A stretch of DNA of 64,000 nucleotides from Streblospio benedicti. Its lineage: Eukaryota > Annelida > Polychaeta > Spionida > Spionidae. Below, piece after piece: positions 9,801 to 20,320 of the stretch. A model generated the notes under the pieces. It did not search any database. It saw only the letters and a list, made by a program, of their open reading frames with translations, and was not told the DNA's origin. The first letter of the stretch is position 1; each line of letters starts with the position of its first letter. The stretch spans positions 9,445,022 through 9,509,021 of the forward strand of contig CM032662.1 in the NCBI GenBank assembly GCA_019095985.1. The letters are read 5' to 3'. The position numbers were made by a program, and so were the translations under genes.

Positions 9801-12308
9801 GCAGGCGCATTGTGTCAAGGAATGCACAACAATCAATTTTAATTACATGGCAGTCTCCCATGCAGTCACTAGCCTGCTCCTCATGACTAGAAGAAATTGG
9901 GGAGGTCTAGAGCTGAATTCAATTTAATTCACTCATCCTGCATACAAGTAGTTGTTGAGCTAAAACACGTTTCACAACTTGTCAGGAGGAGTAACTTTTG
10001 GGGAGGACTAGTACCTTTTTAAAGTTACTAGTCCTGCTGAATAGTACCTATTGAGGCCTTAACTGGGAGACAGCATAGTGGCCAAAATCTCGATGATTTG
10101 ATGTAAGAACTGCATATTACTTGGATTTCTTTAACCTCTCTACAGACAAAATACACCTACACCTGTAATACTAGTAGTATAATAATAAACATCAAATTAT
10201 GACCTAACTACATCGTAAACAAAGGATACTGTAGCGTTTCCCCAAATGCCAGTACATGTCCCTCCATCATAGAATGGAGCGAATCCGGATCGAATCCATC
10301 ACGGATCATATTCCATGGAGCATGAATCAGATGGTAGACTTGGGTGATATCCGCGCCCCACATTGGTTTCAGTACGCACTCTGCACGTAATGTGAGAGAC
10401 ACATGCACAAATCCTGCAATGAAGAGTCAGGTGGATGTTGAGTTAAGTCATAATATTTGTGCAATGTACAAGAAAACTTCATCATGGGAAAACTTCACTA
10501 ATAGGGACACTTCACAAATAGGAACACCTTTTCATTATTCCGTTTACTGTTACCAGTAACTTACCACAAATGTTTCACAAATAGGGACACCTCAGTAATG
10601 GGGACACTTTTCAAGATTCCTACCAGTGTCTCCAATATAGAGGTTCTACTGATTCTATTGAATCACTAAAATATTCAGGTAGGCATTTCTAAACATGAAA
10701 TGAGTATAAACCTTTGTAGCACAACAATAATGCAAACGACTTTGAAAAATGTTGATACAAAAAACCTATTCATTATTGGCTTTCTTTTTGTGCACTTCTG
10801 CATTAGGGAACAAGAGCACTTATGCCAGTGTCCATAAATTCATCTGCGACTGCTTACAGTTTCAAATGTTGACTGTGCGGGTGTAGGTTTTGTGTGTACC
10901 TGATATGTTGGCCTCGTGCGGACGGTCAAGCTTGACCACGAATGGGTTGTGCACCTGTCCCATCACCTGCGCAGGCACCTGCTGCAAGGTGCGCAATTCT
11001 TCTTGGCGCCGAGCCAACTCATCAGTCACTCTAGGAATGTAAAAATGATTGTAGTTTATCCCCAAAATGGGAAATTGTAGTTCGCATGCGATAGATCTGA
11101 AAGTTCCAATGTAGAGCGTTGATGTACCTTTCAACTGACATCTATTTTTCCTTTTCACATCTCTGTTTCGATCTTTTTTTTTCATATCATACTATTTTTT
11201 AGCATTTTTTCTTCATATCCCACTAAATATGGATCCCACACACTCTTTTTAGTTGCCTTTTTCACATTCCTGTTTTCAATCTTTACACAGGTCTACATTT
11301 CACTTCTTTACATGTTTAAGTCCCGTCCACCCCGCTATGACTGTATACGACATGGCGTCGCCTTGGGCACAGTCGGGCAGTGTAGCTGCTCTCATGACTA
11401 GGATTCTACCAATATCTGTCGCATCAGAGGCCGTTGTGACGACTGAGCATGTTCAGTTGTAGTCGCATGCAGTTGGCAGTAGTTGCGTTAGTGTGGACAC
11501 CCTTACGACGTGACGGATCGTCGTAGCCTTGATTTTATAACGTTAACATAATTCTGGCATTATATTTATTGACAAAATGCGCATGTGCTCTAATCAATAA
11601 TGTTAAATCCAGTATAGATCTAGATCTCTGTTTCTTTTATCACTTTTCACAAGGATTGAGGCCTGCTTATGACGAATCGTCATAGCGGTATGGACAGGCC
11701 TCGTTGTAACAAGAAGTTTTACAATTTTTCAATACGACTCAACTACGACTACGATCGTCGCGTCGTTTACCGTCGCATGGAGTCGTAGCTGGCAGTGTGG
11801 ACAGGGCTTTACTCCCTAACCAATATTTTACTGAATACGTTCTTGTAATTGTTAACACGATAAAATTTATATATTGACCAAGAAGTTTGTGCTATATATT
11901 CACCCACACCCACCCTATACTTTGAGTCTATATAAATGCCCGTATAGATGCCAATATGTAAACCATTAGCCCCTAGGAAATTTTCAATTCTTAGATATCC
12001 AGGTCTAGATCTAGTAAACCATCTATCTGCCTTTATTTCATTGTCACTATGACTAGACATCTATTATTTGTCCTAGATTGTCACAATAGCTTATCCACAT
12101 GCAAGAGACATGTATATCTTAACATAATATTGTTTTACGTCTTCTAACTTAGTCGTAATTCTAACTCTTTAATATTAAAAAAAACAAACTCTACATACCT
12201 ATAAATGTATACAATCATGCATGTTAATGTTGTGATAACTACAAAAATGGCCCCCACATTAGAAAAATGAGCAAATTCTTCCAGAAAAGAGGTCAGATTG
12301 TAAGCCAT
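6887..12308 (-). CDS. CGRRF1: Cell growth regulator with RING finger domain 1 (E3 ubiquitin ligase)
   Basis: Six exons join with all phases agreeing: 12308-12199, 11030-10900, 10413-10230, 9886-9693, 8902-8757 and 7162-6887. They give 346 residues (human CGRRF1 is 332). The N-terminus has one membrane segment (about 15-36), as in the vertebrate protein. The middle contains the family signature GPVPRSRYPLV (exon 4). The C-terminus is a RING finger with C286, C289, C301, H303, C307, C310, C317 and C320, including VLLPCRHAC. Known members are membrane-bound ubiquitin ligases of the endoplasmic reticulum linked to growth restraint; that role is inferred here from family membership. The start ATG at 12308 is chosen because it places the membrane segment as in the family; an ATG further upstream (12371) is in frame but would add an unusual leader. 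The last intron (7163-8756) holds a homeobox gene on the opposite strand. Confidence 0.93.
7639..8013 (+). CDS. Second, diverged TALE-like homeobox gene nested in a CGRRF1 intron
   Basis: From the first ATG this frame gives 124 residues. The frame is open from 7582, and a good acceptor (ttgcatttcag, exon from 7606) precedes it, so it may be the last exon of a spliced gene. The homeodomain (about 45-105) has WYENHKDWPYP in helix 1 and the loop, and QVAKWFKNKRQR in helix 3. The following RRVKGKKPQYSDIEK matches the tail of the gene at 712-1863, so the two are paralogues. It lacks the long Gln/His/Thr-rich N-terminal half of that gene. A polyadenylation signal AATAAA lies at 8207-8212. It sits on the opposite strand of CGRRF1 intron 5. 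The frame and the key W, F and N are intact, which argues for function, but no expression evidence is available. Confidence 0.7.
   Translation: MLYAQVPANENKISNAIAQQNKEHTDESPKNIITCRKPRNQSLPKSDKRVMLQWYENHKDWPYPKAADMVRMALETGLEFKQVAKWFKNKRQRCFVKPDRRVKGKKPQYSDIEKISKAELVCSK
8940..9186. mobile_element. Pogo/Tigger-like MITE
   Basis: A 247-base element in CGRRF1 intron 4. It begins CAGTAGAATCTCC and ends GAGGTTCTACTG, so the ends are inverted repeats, and it is flanked by TA on both sides. The inside is built of repeats of ATGAGACCAC(C/T)TCT type. It carries no coding capacity. Related copies lie at 48943, 54634 and 56936. Confidence 0.75.
10495..10651. mobile_element. Partial pogo/Tigger-like MITE
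   Basis: Repeated AATAGGGACAC units lead into a right end AGAGGTTCTACTG that matches the MITE family above. The left end is not recognisable. It lies in CGRRF1 intron 2. Confidence 0.45.
11318..11811. mobile_element. Foldback MITE with imperfect inverted ends
   Basis: The left side (AAGTCCCGTCCACCCCGCTA) and the reverse complement of the right side (AAAGCCCTGTCCACACTGCC) match, and both go on to related CGAC/CGTCG-rich sequence. An internal gtatggacaggcct suggests rearrangement. It lies in CGRRF1 intron 1 and is non-coding. Confidence 0.55.
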
Positions 12309-12896
12309 TTTGATAATTATAGTCCTACTGATTTTCAACACTGTTAAACATATGTTATTAGCACAATTCAAGCATTTTTCATAAAATTAAGCAGAAAGCT
12401 TCTGAGAAGCATTCACTTCCTGTACAAATGATTGACAGCTATCACAACGGAACCGGCACGAATAAAACCATAACGTCCTCGCATGTGACTGTCCCCACGT
12501 GGCGTTGTGGTTTTTTATTTACTCACCTACTAGAGGGAAACGTGCGTGTGGAAAAACAACAACATTTGTTTGTGAAAATTTATATTTACATTTGAATGAC
12601 AGTGTTACAAGAAAAACATTTAATGAATCGCAATCCCGCGTTTTTGTTCGTTCAGATGAAATGATAATTCTAGATCTACTGTAACTACGAGATTTCTTAC
12701 TAACATAAAATTATACTGCACGTGTGTAAGACGTGCCATGTGGCCGTGGGTGCCACGTGGTACAAATAGCAAAAAAGTGCTGTCCGCCACTGTTGGCATG
12801 ACGTGTTACCTGGTCCAGACTACTCACATGCATTGGAATATGTTTAAGTGTCGTCGTTCCGTTAGCCTAATGTGTATTTGAAACCCGGGATTTGAA
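12309..12896. promoter_or_regulatory. Divergent promoter region between CGRRF1 and a small membrane-protein gene
   Basis: This 588-base interval separates two start codons that point away from each other. It contains two CACGTG E-box cores (12496-12501 and 12754-12759), the second within a palindromic gtgccacgtgg context. No TATA box is obvious. Shared regulation is inference. Confidence 0.4.
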
Positions 12897-13196
12897 ATGG
12901 CAGGTACATTCTTCAAAGTCGTCATTTCTTTATTTGTGTTTGTTGTTCTAACGGTTTACCAAGACATTTGGCTGAACAACGACTTTGCATTTGCAATACT
13001 GAAAGCTTTGCAAACCATTGGAGGGCTTATTTGGTTTGTGGCCAGCATGCTCATCTGGCCTATCTGGTTTTCTTTTACGTGTGCAATGAGTATAATTAAG
13101 CCTGTTTGGCACACGATGAACTACGTACTAGGACCCTTGTGGCAATTATTTGTAATATTGCTCGTGTACAAAATAGTGGATAATTTCATTGACTAA
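12897..13196 (+). CDS. Small hydrophobic multi-pass membrane protein
   Basis: Encodes 99 residues from a single exon with ATG context gaaATGG. Three hydrophobic segments are visible: about 5-22, 34-67 (long, possibly two passes, with two IW..W motifs) and 73-94. It ends NFID. There is no signal-peptide cleavage pattern, and charged residues are few. A polyadenylation signal AATAAA (13292-13297) follows. I do not recognise the family. The hydrophobic pattern is sustained along the full frame, which supports a real gene. Confidence 0.6.
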   Translation: MAGTFFKVVISLFVFVVLTVYQDIWLNNDFAFAILKALQTIGGLIWFVASMLIWPIWFSFTCAMSIIKPVWHTMNYVLGPLWQLFVILLVYKIVDNFID

Positions 13197-13603
13197 AGTA
13201 TACTGCACGCTCTAGAACTATCTTACTGCGAACTGCAAGTCAACACTGAACATTTTATAATGTAAAAAGTACATTGATAGCTGGACAGTCAAATAAAATA
13301 TGGAGGACGTTGTGCTATACATTTCAATAGCATTTTAACGAGCAGTTATTTCTGTTTGAAATAATGTATTGAATTATCATGAACAATAACCCATCTAGAA
13401 AAATACATTTGTATAAAATGCCCTAGTCTTGTATTACCAATATGTATAATAAATGTCACAAACAATCAATATAGCGCAGGATTAAGAAAATATATGGTTA
13501 TAATAAATTTTGTACATTTCCAATTTGGAGTGATTAGCTCATTAAAATATGAAATAATGTAGATAGTAAACTACACGAGACATGATATGATCATAAACCA
13601 ATC

Positions 13604-16600
13604 ATGGCACAAACAGGAACCGACAGTTGCATGTCTGAGCATGTGGAAGATGTATCTAATACTTGTGAGATGGACATGCATGTCAAAGAGAAACCATACA
13701 AGTGTTACAACTGTAAGTTGTCATATGCTCTGGATACAGACCTCAAGCAGCATATGCTCTCCCATACCGCAGAGAGACCGTTTCAGTGTGCTGTCTGTGC
13801 TTTGTGTTTTGCCTACATTGGTGGTTTAAAGAAGCATGTGACAAGGTACAAATTAAGATGTGCTGATTTTGTGAATGATGAGAATCGAGATGAGTTGCTG
13901 ATGAGACCACATCAATGTCAAGTGTGTTTTAAGAGGTTTATCAGAGGTCCTCATTTAAAAGACCATATGATGATACATACGGGTGAAAAACCCTATGTGT
14001 GTTGTAAATGTAACAAGGGTTTTGCCAGAGCTCATTCCCTGAAAATTCATAGTTGTAATGGCAAAAAGAGCATTTATTACTTGAAACAGACATTGTTGAG
14101 AAAGAGTCGTAAGCTGAGATCAAGTAAACGTTTTATTTACAACAAAATCAATTCTGCTACATGTAAAGCTAATGATTTTGAAGGTGATAGGATTTTGGAT
14201 GTAAAACCTGTAACAGAAAATGTTAATTGTGCTGTAAATGAGGATTCCCAAGAAATTGCAGAAGAAATGTTGTTAATGACTCAGTCTGATTTGAATGGAT
14301 CTGAATTTAAAGATTGTGAAGCGGATGCAATGGTAGATATTATACCTGCCATAAAAAAAGAAAACTTTCTTGTTAATGATGATAATGTGTTAGATGTAAA
14401 ACCTGTGATAGGAAAAGACAATTCTCTTTTAGAGGACAACTCGCAAGATACCATAGTTGATAAAATGGATCTAGAGGAACCTGTGATTGTTCAAAAGTTT
14501 GAACATATTGTTTGTGATAACAAAGGCAATGATTTATCGGAGGAACAAAGGATAGTCACGTATCTCTCTGATATTCCACAAGGGACTAATGTGGGAGAAG
14601 ACACCGTAGCAAAGCAAAGACCGTTTCAATGTGTTATTTGCGTAAAAAGATTTAAAACGCGCAGTAATTTAACAAGTCACATGATGGTGCATACTGGAGA
14701 AAAGCCACATGTATGTAGCGTATGTGGAGCAAAGTTTGCCCGTTCAAACATACTAAAAAAACATATTTTAAAGCATCATGATGATGTAATTGGAGGTTCT
14801 TGGCATGAGGAGAACTCTAAAAGTGTCACTGATTATTCCAAAAATTCTAATGCCCTGCTGAATGATGATTCAAATTCTGGCACTAGAGATGATAATAATG
14901 GTCAGAATAACTGTAAAAGTCAACAGATGCAAGATGACTTGAGGAAGAGACCATTTCAATGTGAAGTGTGTAATAAGAGGTTTCTCAGAAGTCCTCATTT
15001 AAAAGACCATATGATGATACATACAGGTGAAAGACCCTATGTTTGTGGTAAATGTAACATGGGTTTTGCCAGAGCTCATACCTTGAAGATTCATAGTTGT
15101 AAGGGCAAAAAGAGCGTTTATTACTTGAAATCATTGTTGAAAAATAATCATAAGCTGAGATCAAGTAAATGTGTTAATTACAAGAAGAAAGATCTTGCTA
15201 CATGTGAAGTTAATAATTTTGAAGGTGATAGGATATTGGATGTAAAACCTGTAACGGAAAATAAAAATTGTGCTGTAAATGAGGATTCCCAAAAGAATGC
15301 AACCGAAGCAACGGCTGAGTCTGACTTGAATAGATCTGAAATTGAAGGTTGTGAAGAGGATGCAATGGTAGATGTAATACCTGCCATAAAGAAAGAAAAC
15401 TTTTTTGTGAATGATGTGTCACAAGATACTATAATTGATGGTGGAAGTGAAAATTGTCAAATGACTCAGTCTGTTATGAATAGAGCTGAATTTAAAGATT
15501 CTGAAGAGGTTAATGTGTTAGATGTAAAACCTGTGATAGGAAAAGACAATTCTCCTCAAGAGGAGGATTCGCAAGATACCTTGGTTGATAAAATGGATCT
15601 GGAGGAACCTGTGATAGTTCAAAAGTTTGAAGATGTTGATTCTGATAACAAAGGCAATGATTTATCGGAGGAACAATCGATAGTGATGTATCTCTCTGAC
15701 ATTCCACAAGAGACTGATGTGAGAGAAGACACTGTAGCAAAGCAAAGACCGTTTCAATGTGTTATTTGCTTAAAAAGATTCAAAACACGCAGTAATTTAA
15801 CGAGTCACATGATAGTGCATACTGGAGAAAAGCCGCATGTATGTAGCATATGTGGAGCAAAGTATGCTGGCTCATACCACTTAAAAAAACATATTTTAAA
15901 GTGTCATGAGGATGTAATCAGAGTTTCTTGCCAAGAGGAAAACTTGGCGAGTGTCACTGAGTATTCTGAAAATTCCAATTCCCTGCTGAATGATGATTCA
16001 AAGTCTGGCCGTAAAGTTAATGATAATAGTCAGGATAATTGTAAAAGTCAAAAGATTCCAAATGACTTCCAGGAGAGACCATTTCAATGTAAACTGTGTA
16101 ATTATAGGTTTCTCAGAAATACTCATTTAAAAGACCATATGCTGACACATACAGGTGAAAGACCCTATGTATGTGGTAAATGTAACAGGGGTTTTGCCAG
16201 AGCTCATACCCTGAAAATTCATAGATGTAAAGGCAAAGGGAGCATGTATGACAGTTACTTGGATGCAATGGTGAAAAACAATCGTAAGATGAGATCAAGT
16301 AATAGCACGAATAAAGATTTTACTACATGTAAAGTAAACGATTTTGAAGGTGATAATATGCTGGTTGGAAAACCTTCAACAGAAAATGAGGATTCCCAAG
16401 AGACTGCAAATAAAACGCTGTTAACGGCTCAGTCTCACTTGAATAGATCTGAATTGGAAGATTTTGAAGGGGATAGTGTGTTAGATAATTGTAAAAGACC
16501 AAAGAAGTCAAATGAAGGGGAAGTGAAAGGAACAACAAATATTTTTGACGATTCACCTGAGCGTAGTTTGGAATCTAAAAATGCTCACTCTCAACTGAAT

Positions 16601-18016
16601 AATGACAATACTTGGTCAGGAGAGAAAACTGATAGCTTTTGTGATAAAAATCTAGTGACCTCAAAGAAAGACACAGTTAAGTTTAAACCAGTAGCAAACG
16701 GATCTGATTCAGATCGACCATTTAAATGTGATGTATGTGGTAAATGTTTGAAACGAAAGTCTCATTTGAAAGAGCATATGGCAACACACACTGGTGAAAG
16801 ACCCTTTCCTTGTAAATTTTGTGTTGGATTGAGGTATGCCCGTTTAAGCGGGCTGAAAACTCACATGGTAAATCATCATGGGACATTACCCAGGCCCTAC
16901 GTGTGCAATGTTTGTGGAGAAAGGTATGCTTTGTTGAATGAGCTGAAGCACCACATTTTAGATTATCATGAATCAGAAAGTGGCACTCAAATGGAAATCT
17001 CACAAAGCTTGGATTCTGACCATTCCAATTCGAAGCTAACTAATGATTCTAGATGTGAAGGGAAAGTTGATGATGATAGTGAAAATCAAATGATTTCAGA
17101 TAAAGACGCTATTAGGTTTGAACCCAAAATAAATTTGTCAAATCCAAGTAAACCATTTGAGTGTGAAGAGTGTGGTTTGTGTGTCCGAAGCGTGGGTCAT
17201 CTCAAAGAACACATCATTACGCATACTGGTGTGAAGCCTTTTGCGTGTAAATATTGCGATAATAAATACACTCGTAGATATGCGCTCAAAGTTCACATAG
17301 AAACAAAGCATACTTTTGAACTCAAGAATAACAAAGAGGGAAGTGATGTAGAAGGGAGTACGTCTTTTGATAGTGAGCGTGTTGATAATGAAACTGATGT
17401 GTGTGATAAAGCCGATGAAGGTCAGATGTGCCACATATGTGGTGAGAAAAGGAATTGGAAGTGTTTACGTAAACATGTGGCCAAGCATGCTAGTGAGAAA
17501 ATAGAATGCCAGATTTGTAACAAAGTTTTAAAAAATTTAGTTACCTTTCGCAGTCACCAAATGATCCACACAGGTGAAAAGCCATATAAATGTAATATCT
17601 GCAATAAGCGATTTCGACAAGCCAGCACGTTGCAACAGCATCAACTAGGCACTCATTCAACGGTGAAACGTTTTGCGTGCAAGTTGTGCGACGAAGCCTT
17701 TAGTTACAGACGATCACTGAAAATACATATGCTTAAACATTCAGGTATCAAACCTTACCAGTGTGAGTATTGTGGGAAGCAGTACTACCAAAAATCAGGA
17801 TTAACCTACCATGTACAGTCCCACTCTGGAGAGAGGCGCTATCAGTGTTTGACCTGTGGTAAACGCTTTTTGACAAGATCTTGTTTGCATAGTCACAAGT
17901 ATATGCATGGGGAGCATCGATTTTTGTGTAGCCTCTGCGGCAAAAGTTTTTATTGCAAGAAGCATCTAAATCAGCATATGAGATCACACAGAAATGATAA
18001 TAGATCAGTGGAATAG
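13604..18016 (+). CDS. Poly-zinc-finger C2H2 protein (about 24 fingers), single exon
   Basis: Encodes 1470 residues. About 24 C2H2-type fingers are seen; several are C2HC or degenerate (finger 2, and the FARAH(S/T)LKIH(S/R)C fingers). TGEKP/TGERP linkers join many pairs. The fingers come in pairs separated by long acidic, Asp/Ser/Asn-rich linkers in the first two thirds, then as a near-continuous array in the last 200 residues (YKCNICNKRF to MRSHR). The pair-plus-linker module is duplicated: finger pairs starting near 13904, 14949 and 16076 share KDHM(M/L)(I/T)HTGE(K/R)PYVC, and pairs near 14623 and 15748 share FKTRSNLTSHM. This is a predicted nuclear DNA-binding protein. No KRAB, BTB, SCAN or ZAD domain is visible at the N-terminus. 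A short upstream exon cannot be ruled out. Confidence 0.9.
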   Translation: MAQTGTDSCMSEHVEDVSNTCEMDMHVKEKPYKCYNCKLSYALDTDLKQHMLSHTAERPFQCAVCALCFAYIGGLKKHVTRYKLRCADFVNDENRDELLMRPHQCQVCFKRFIRGPHLKDHMMIHTGEKPYVCCKCNKGFARAHSLKIHSCNGKKSIYYLKQTLLRKSRKLRSSKRFIYNKINSATCKANDFEGDRILDVKPVTENVNCAVNEDSQEIAEEMLLMTQSDLNGSEFKDCEADAMVDIIPAIKKENFLVNDDNVLDVKPVIGKDNSLLEDNSQDTIVDKMDLEEPVIVQKFEHIVCDNKGNDLSEEQRIVTYLSDIPQGTNVGEDTVAKQRPFQCVICVKRFKTRSNLTSHMMVHTGEKPHVCSVCGAKFARSNILKKHILKHHDDVIGGSWHEENSKSVTDYSKNSNALLNDDSNSGTRDDNNGQNNCKSQQMQDDLRKRPFQCEVCNKRFLRSPHLKDHMMIHTGERPYVCGKCNMGFARAHTLKIHSCKGKKSVYYLKSLLKNNHKLRSSKCVNYKKKDLATCEVNNFEGDRILDVKPVTENKNCAVNEDSQKNATEATAESDLNRSEIEGCEEDAMVDVIPAIKKENFFVNDVSQDTIIDGGSENCQMTQSVMNRAEFKDSEEVNVLDVKPVIGKDNSPQEEDSQDTLVDKMDLEEPVIVQKFEDVDSDNKGNDLSEEQSIVMYLSDIPQETDVREDTVAKQRPFQCVICLKRFKTRSNLTSHMIVHTGEKPHVCSICGAKYAGSYHLKKHILKCHEDVIRVSCQEENLASVTEYSENSNSLLNDDSKSGRKVNDNSQDNCKSQKIPNDFQERPFQCKLCNYRFLRNTHLKDHMLTHTGERPYVCGKCNRGFARAHTLKIHRCKGKGSMYDSYLDAMVKNNRKMRSSNSTNKDFTTCKVNDFEGDNMLVGKPSTENEDSQETANKTLLTAQSHLNRSELEDFEGDSVLDNCKRPKKSNEGEVKGTTNIFDDSPERSLESKNAHSQLNNDNTWSGEKTDSFCDKNLVTSKKDTVKFKPVANGSDSDRPFKCDVCGKCLKRKSHLKEHMATHTGERPFPCKFCVGLRYARLSGLKTHMVNHHGTLPRPYVCNVCGERYALLNELKHHILDYHESESGTQMEISQSLDSDHSNSKLTNDSRCEGKVDDDSENQMISDKDAIRFEPKINLSNPSKPFECEECGLCVRSVGHLKEHIITHTGVKPFACKYCDNKYTRRYALKVHIETKHTFELKNNKEGSDVEGSTSFDSERVDNETDVCDKADEGQMCHICGEKRNWKCLRKHVAKHASEKIECQICNKVLKNLVTFRSHQMIHTGEKPYKCNICNKRFRQASTLQQHQLGTHSTVKRFACKLCDEAFSYRRSLKIHMLKHSGIKPYQCEYCGKQYYQKSGLTYHVQSHSGERRYQCLTCGKRFLTRSCLHSHKYMHGEHRFLCSLCGKSFYCKKHLNQHMRSHRNDNRSVE

Positions 18017-18948
18017 GTTAAGGGATATATTGTTTATGATTTTAGTTAGACATGACAGACATGAGACCAGTATAGTGCATATAAGCATAGTGATTTTCAT
18101 ATTTAACACTTCAATCTCTTTGTTCAAGTTATAATTGCAGTTAACGCATATTTTTTTTTACAATTTTATTAAATACATGACAAAGTGCTTCTCTGGATGC
18201 ATTGTAGACTAAAAAGTTTTGATTATGAATATGTACACAATTAGGAATCAACAAGTTACTGTAAAACTTGAAATGTTTGCGGACGATTTGATTTGTGAAT
18301 TTTGTGTATACAGTGAGAGCAAAAATGCAAGCTTAAATAGTTAGCAAATATTAATAGCCTATATAAAGTAGGTCCAGGATGTACCAAAATCTCAAAATGA
18401 AATACGGTAGTCACAAAATAATTTATACATAAAAATTGAAAGATTTAATAGCAACTTAAATTGGTGTGTGTGTAAGCTGAATAAGGAAGTGACAAGAGAC
18501 AACAGTTTGGGGAAAAAAAAGGTCAATACTATTTATTGACGGCCAATTGCAAATTTTTCTCCACATGCTACAATCCACGAAATATTCTAGTTTTGCAGTA
18601 AGTTATTACATAGTTAAATGTAGCTGGGACGTCACATGGTGTTGAACAGGGTACGTTTTTCTGAACAGATTGTTCTTTTGCACAGTCTGTTTTATGCACC
18701 GTTGTTTATAAATGGTCTTTAGAGTTGTGGTTACTTTCTTCCCCTTATGTTGTGTACATTATGTGGATATAATACGTTTGGTTCCATCTGTTGTTTAGTA
18801 CTAATTATGCAATGTGCAGTTTAGCTAGTAACTTTAAATGTGTGCTTATGAAAAGAGCACATTTTCTATGCTTATACGCACAATACATTGACACTGGATA
18901 TGATCCATGGGAACGAAACTACAACAGTATGTACTTTGAGTGAGATGG
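18017..18948. other. AT-rich spacer downstream of the zinc-finger gene
   Basis: 3' flank with ATTAAA near 18166. I see no gene and no recognised repeat. Confidence 0.5.
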
Positions 18949-19349
18949 TAAGGGACTATTCAGTATTTATGACAGGGTGGGGTAGGAGGATTTTCCAAAA
19001 ATGCTGTGAAAAAATAATAGCCCCCTTCAAATCTGTGTGAAAAAATTGGTAACCCCACCTTGATTTCATGTGACGGAAATTGATGACCCCCTCCCCTTAC
19101 AATTTACGCATTCATTGTAAGCTAACTCAAATCCTATTTGATTGATGTCCATAATTTAAAAAAAAACAATAAATTTTAGTACAGAATCTCAAAAAGTTGG
19201 GGTAAATTTTCTGTGAAAAACTGATAGCCCCCTCAAAAGTGTGTGAAATAAATTGATAGTCCCCCCTCCAAACATTGTGACAAAAGTTCATGGTCCCGCC
19301 CTAAAATCCTCCTACCCCACCCTGTCGTAAATACTGAATGGTCCCTTAA
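18949..19349. mobile_element. Palindromic MITE, copy 1
   Basis: About 400 bases with long inverted ends: the left reads TAAGGGACTATTCAGTATTT and continues ATGACAGGGTGGGGTAGGAG; the right is its reverse complement with few changes. Inside are facing repeats of (a)TTGATAGCCCCCT type. It is flanked by TTAA-like sequence, which hints at a piggyBac-type target, but the flanks are eroded. Non-coding. Confidence 0.75.
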
Positions 19350-19390
19350 TATTGAACAGGGGCTTACTATTGCGCTCAAGCCGTTTGTGA

Positions 19391-19885
19391 TAGGGTGAGG
19401 TTTGTGAGAACCCAAAGGCATTTCCCAGGCTATATGGGTTTATGGCCACTTTCCATGTCTGGGGGAAAGTGGGTGGAATTTTGCACCCTCAGTCCGTCCG
19501 CTGACATTGAGTGATGACATTGTCAGTATCAGTCAAAATGAAGTAATGTCTGACTTTTACAGTCAAGGTGGACATGTGATGTCTTTTTACAATAAATTGC
19601 AAAACTCAGTATTTGTGTTTTAATTTGTTCAACAGTAAATAAGGGTTTTTTGAATAGCACACATAAGGAGCCATTTATTTTCACATAGCACATAGCAAAA
19701 AAGATATTATTTCAAATAGCACACATAGCACACAATTTAATTTTTAAATACATGTATCTCAAAGAAGTTAAGTTATTTCGAATGATATAGCACCAATGAA
19801 TTATGCAGGCCCTATATACAGCATGGTTACCCAATGTCCACTGCATTTGATCACCCATCCACTACCAGCTGTGGAGGATGTCCAC
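19391..19885. repeat. Duplicated block, copy 1
   Basis: About 495 bases, from agggtgaggtttgtgagaac to ggatgtccaca, that recur almost unchanged at 21293-21803. It contains aataaattgcaaaactcag and a long run of (A)TAGCACACATA-like words. It has no coding capacity on either strand. Together with the MITE in front of it, it forms a unit of about 0.93 kb present twice. Confidence 0.85.
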
Positions 19886-19979
19886 AAATCTAGAATAAAC
19901 GTATAGGTGGGTGCCTTATGTCATATTTTAGTTATTAAGTGAAATGAAAGACATAGTGACAAATACTGAAGTCCTCCAC

Positions 19980-20112
19980 CAATGGCAGATCCAGATTTTT
20001 GGAAAGGGGGGTGGCGCACTTAAGGAAAAAGGGGGCACACTTAAGGGATTTCATGAAAAACCATATGAAAAATGAAGTATTTTGGTGCCTGCGCCCCCTG
20101 GATCTGCCTATG
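19980..20112. mobile_element. hAT-like MITE
   Basis: Begins CAATGGCAGATCCAG and ends CTGGATCTGCCTATG, inverted ends of the CAGTGGCGGATCCAGG type known from hAT elements. The inside has G-rich runs, GCGCACTTAAGGGATTTCATG and AAAATGAAGTATTTTGGTG-like words shared by every copy in this window. A clean 8-base target duplication is not evident. Confidence 0.7.
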
Positions 20113-20210
20113 CTCCACGGAGCCATGAGCCCCATTCTGTCTCGGCGTCGCCTTCCTTGGCGCGGCCACACGAGGAGACTCAAATGATGGCAGAAATTTC
20201 CAAAGACAAA

Positions 20211-20320
20211 CTATACGGCGCACTTGAGCGGGGAACCAGCTGAAGGAATTAGCAAGACCCAGAGGTCGCCTGGACCTGCGATACAAGGATCTTTGCAAGA
20301 GGGCAATGGCGGGCCTGAAA
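20211..20320 (+). mobile_element. Remnant of a non-LTR (LINE) ORF2 C-terminal tail
   Basis: One frame gives LYGALERGTS, and a shifted frame then gives ARPRGRLDLRYKDLCKRAM. These match the common tail of LINE endonuclease-reverse transcriptase proteins (LYGEL..G.R, then RGRP.LR(Y/F)KDVCKRD). At least one frame change separates the two parts and no reverse transcriptase domain is left, so it is a dead fragment. It lies between the two copies of the duplicated block. Confidence 0.6.
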
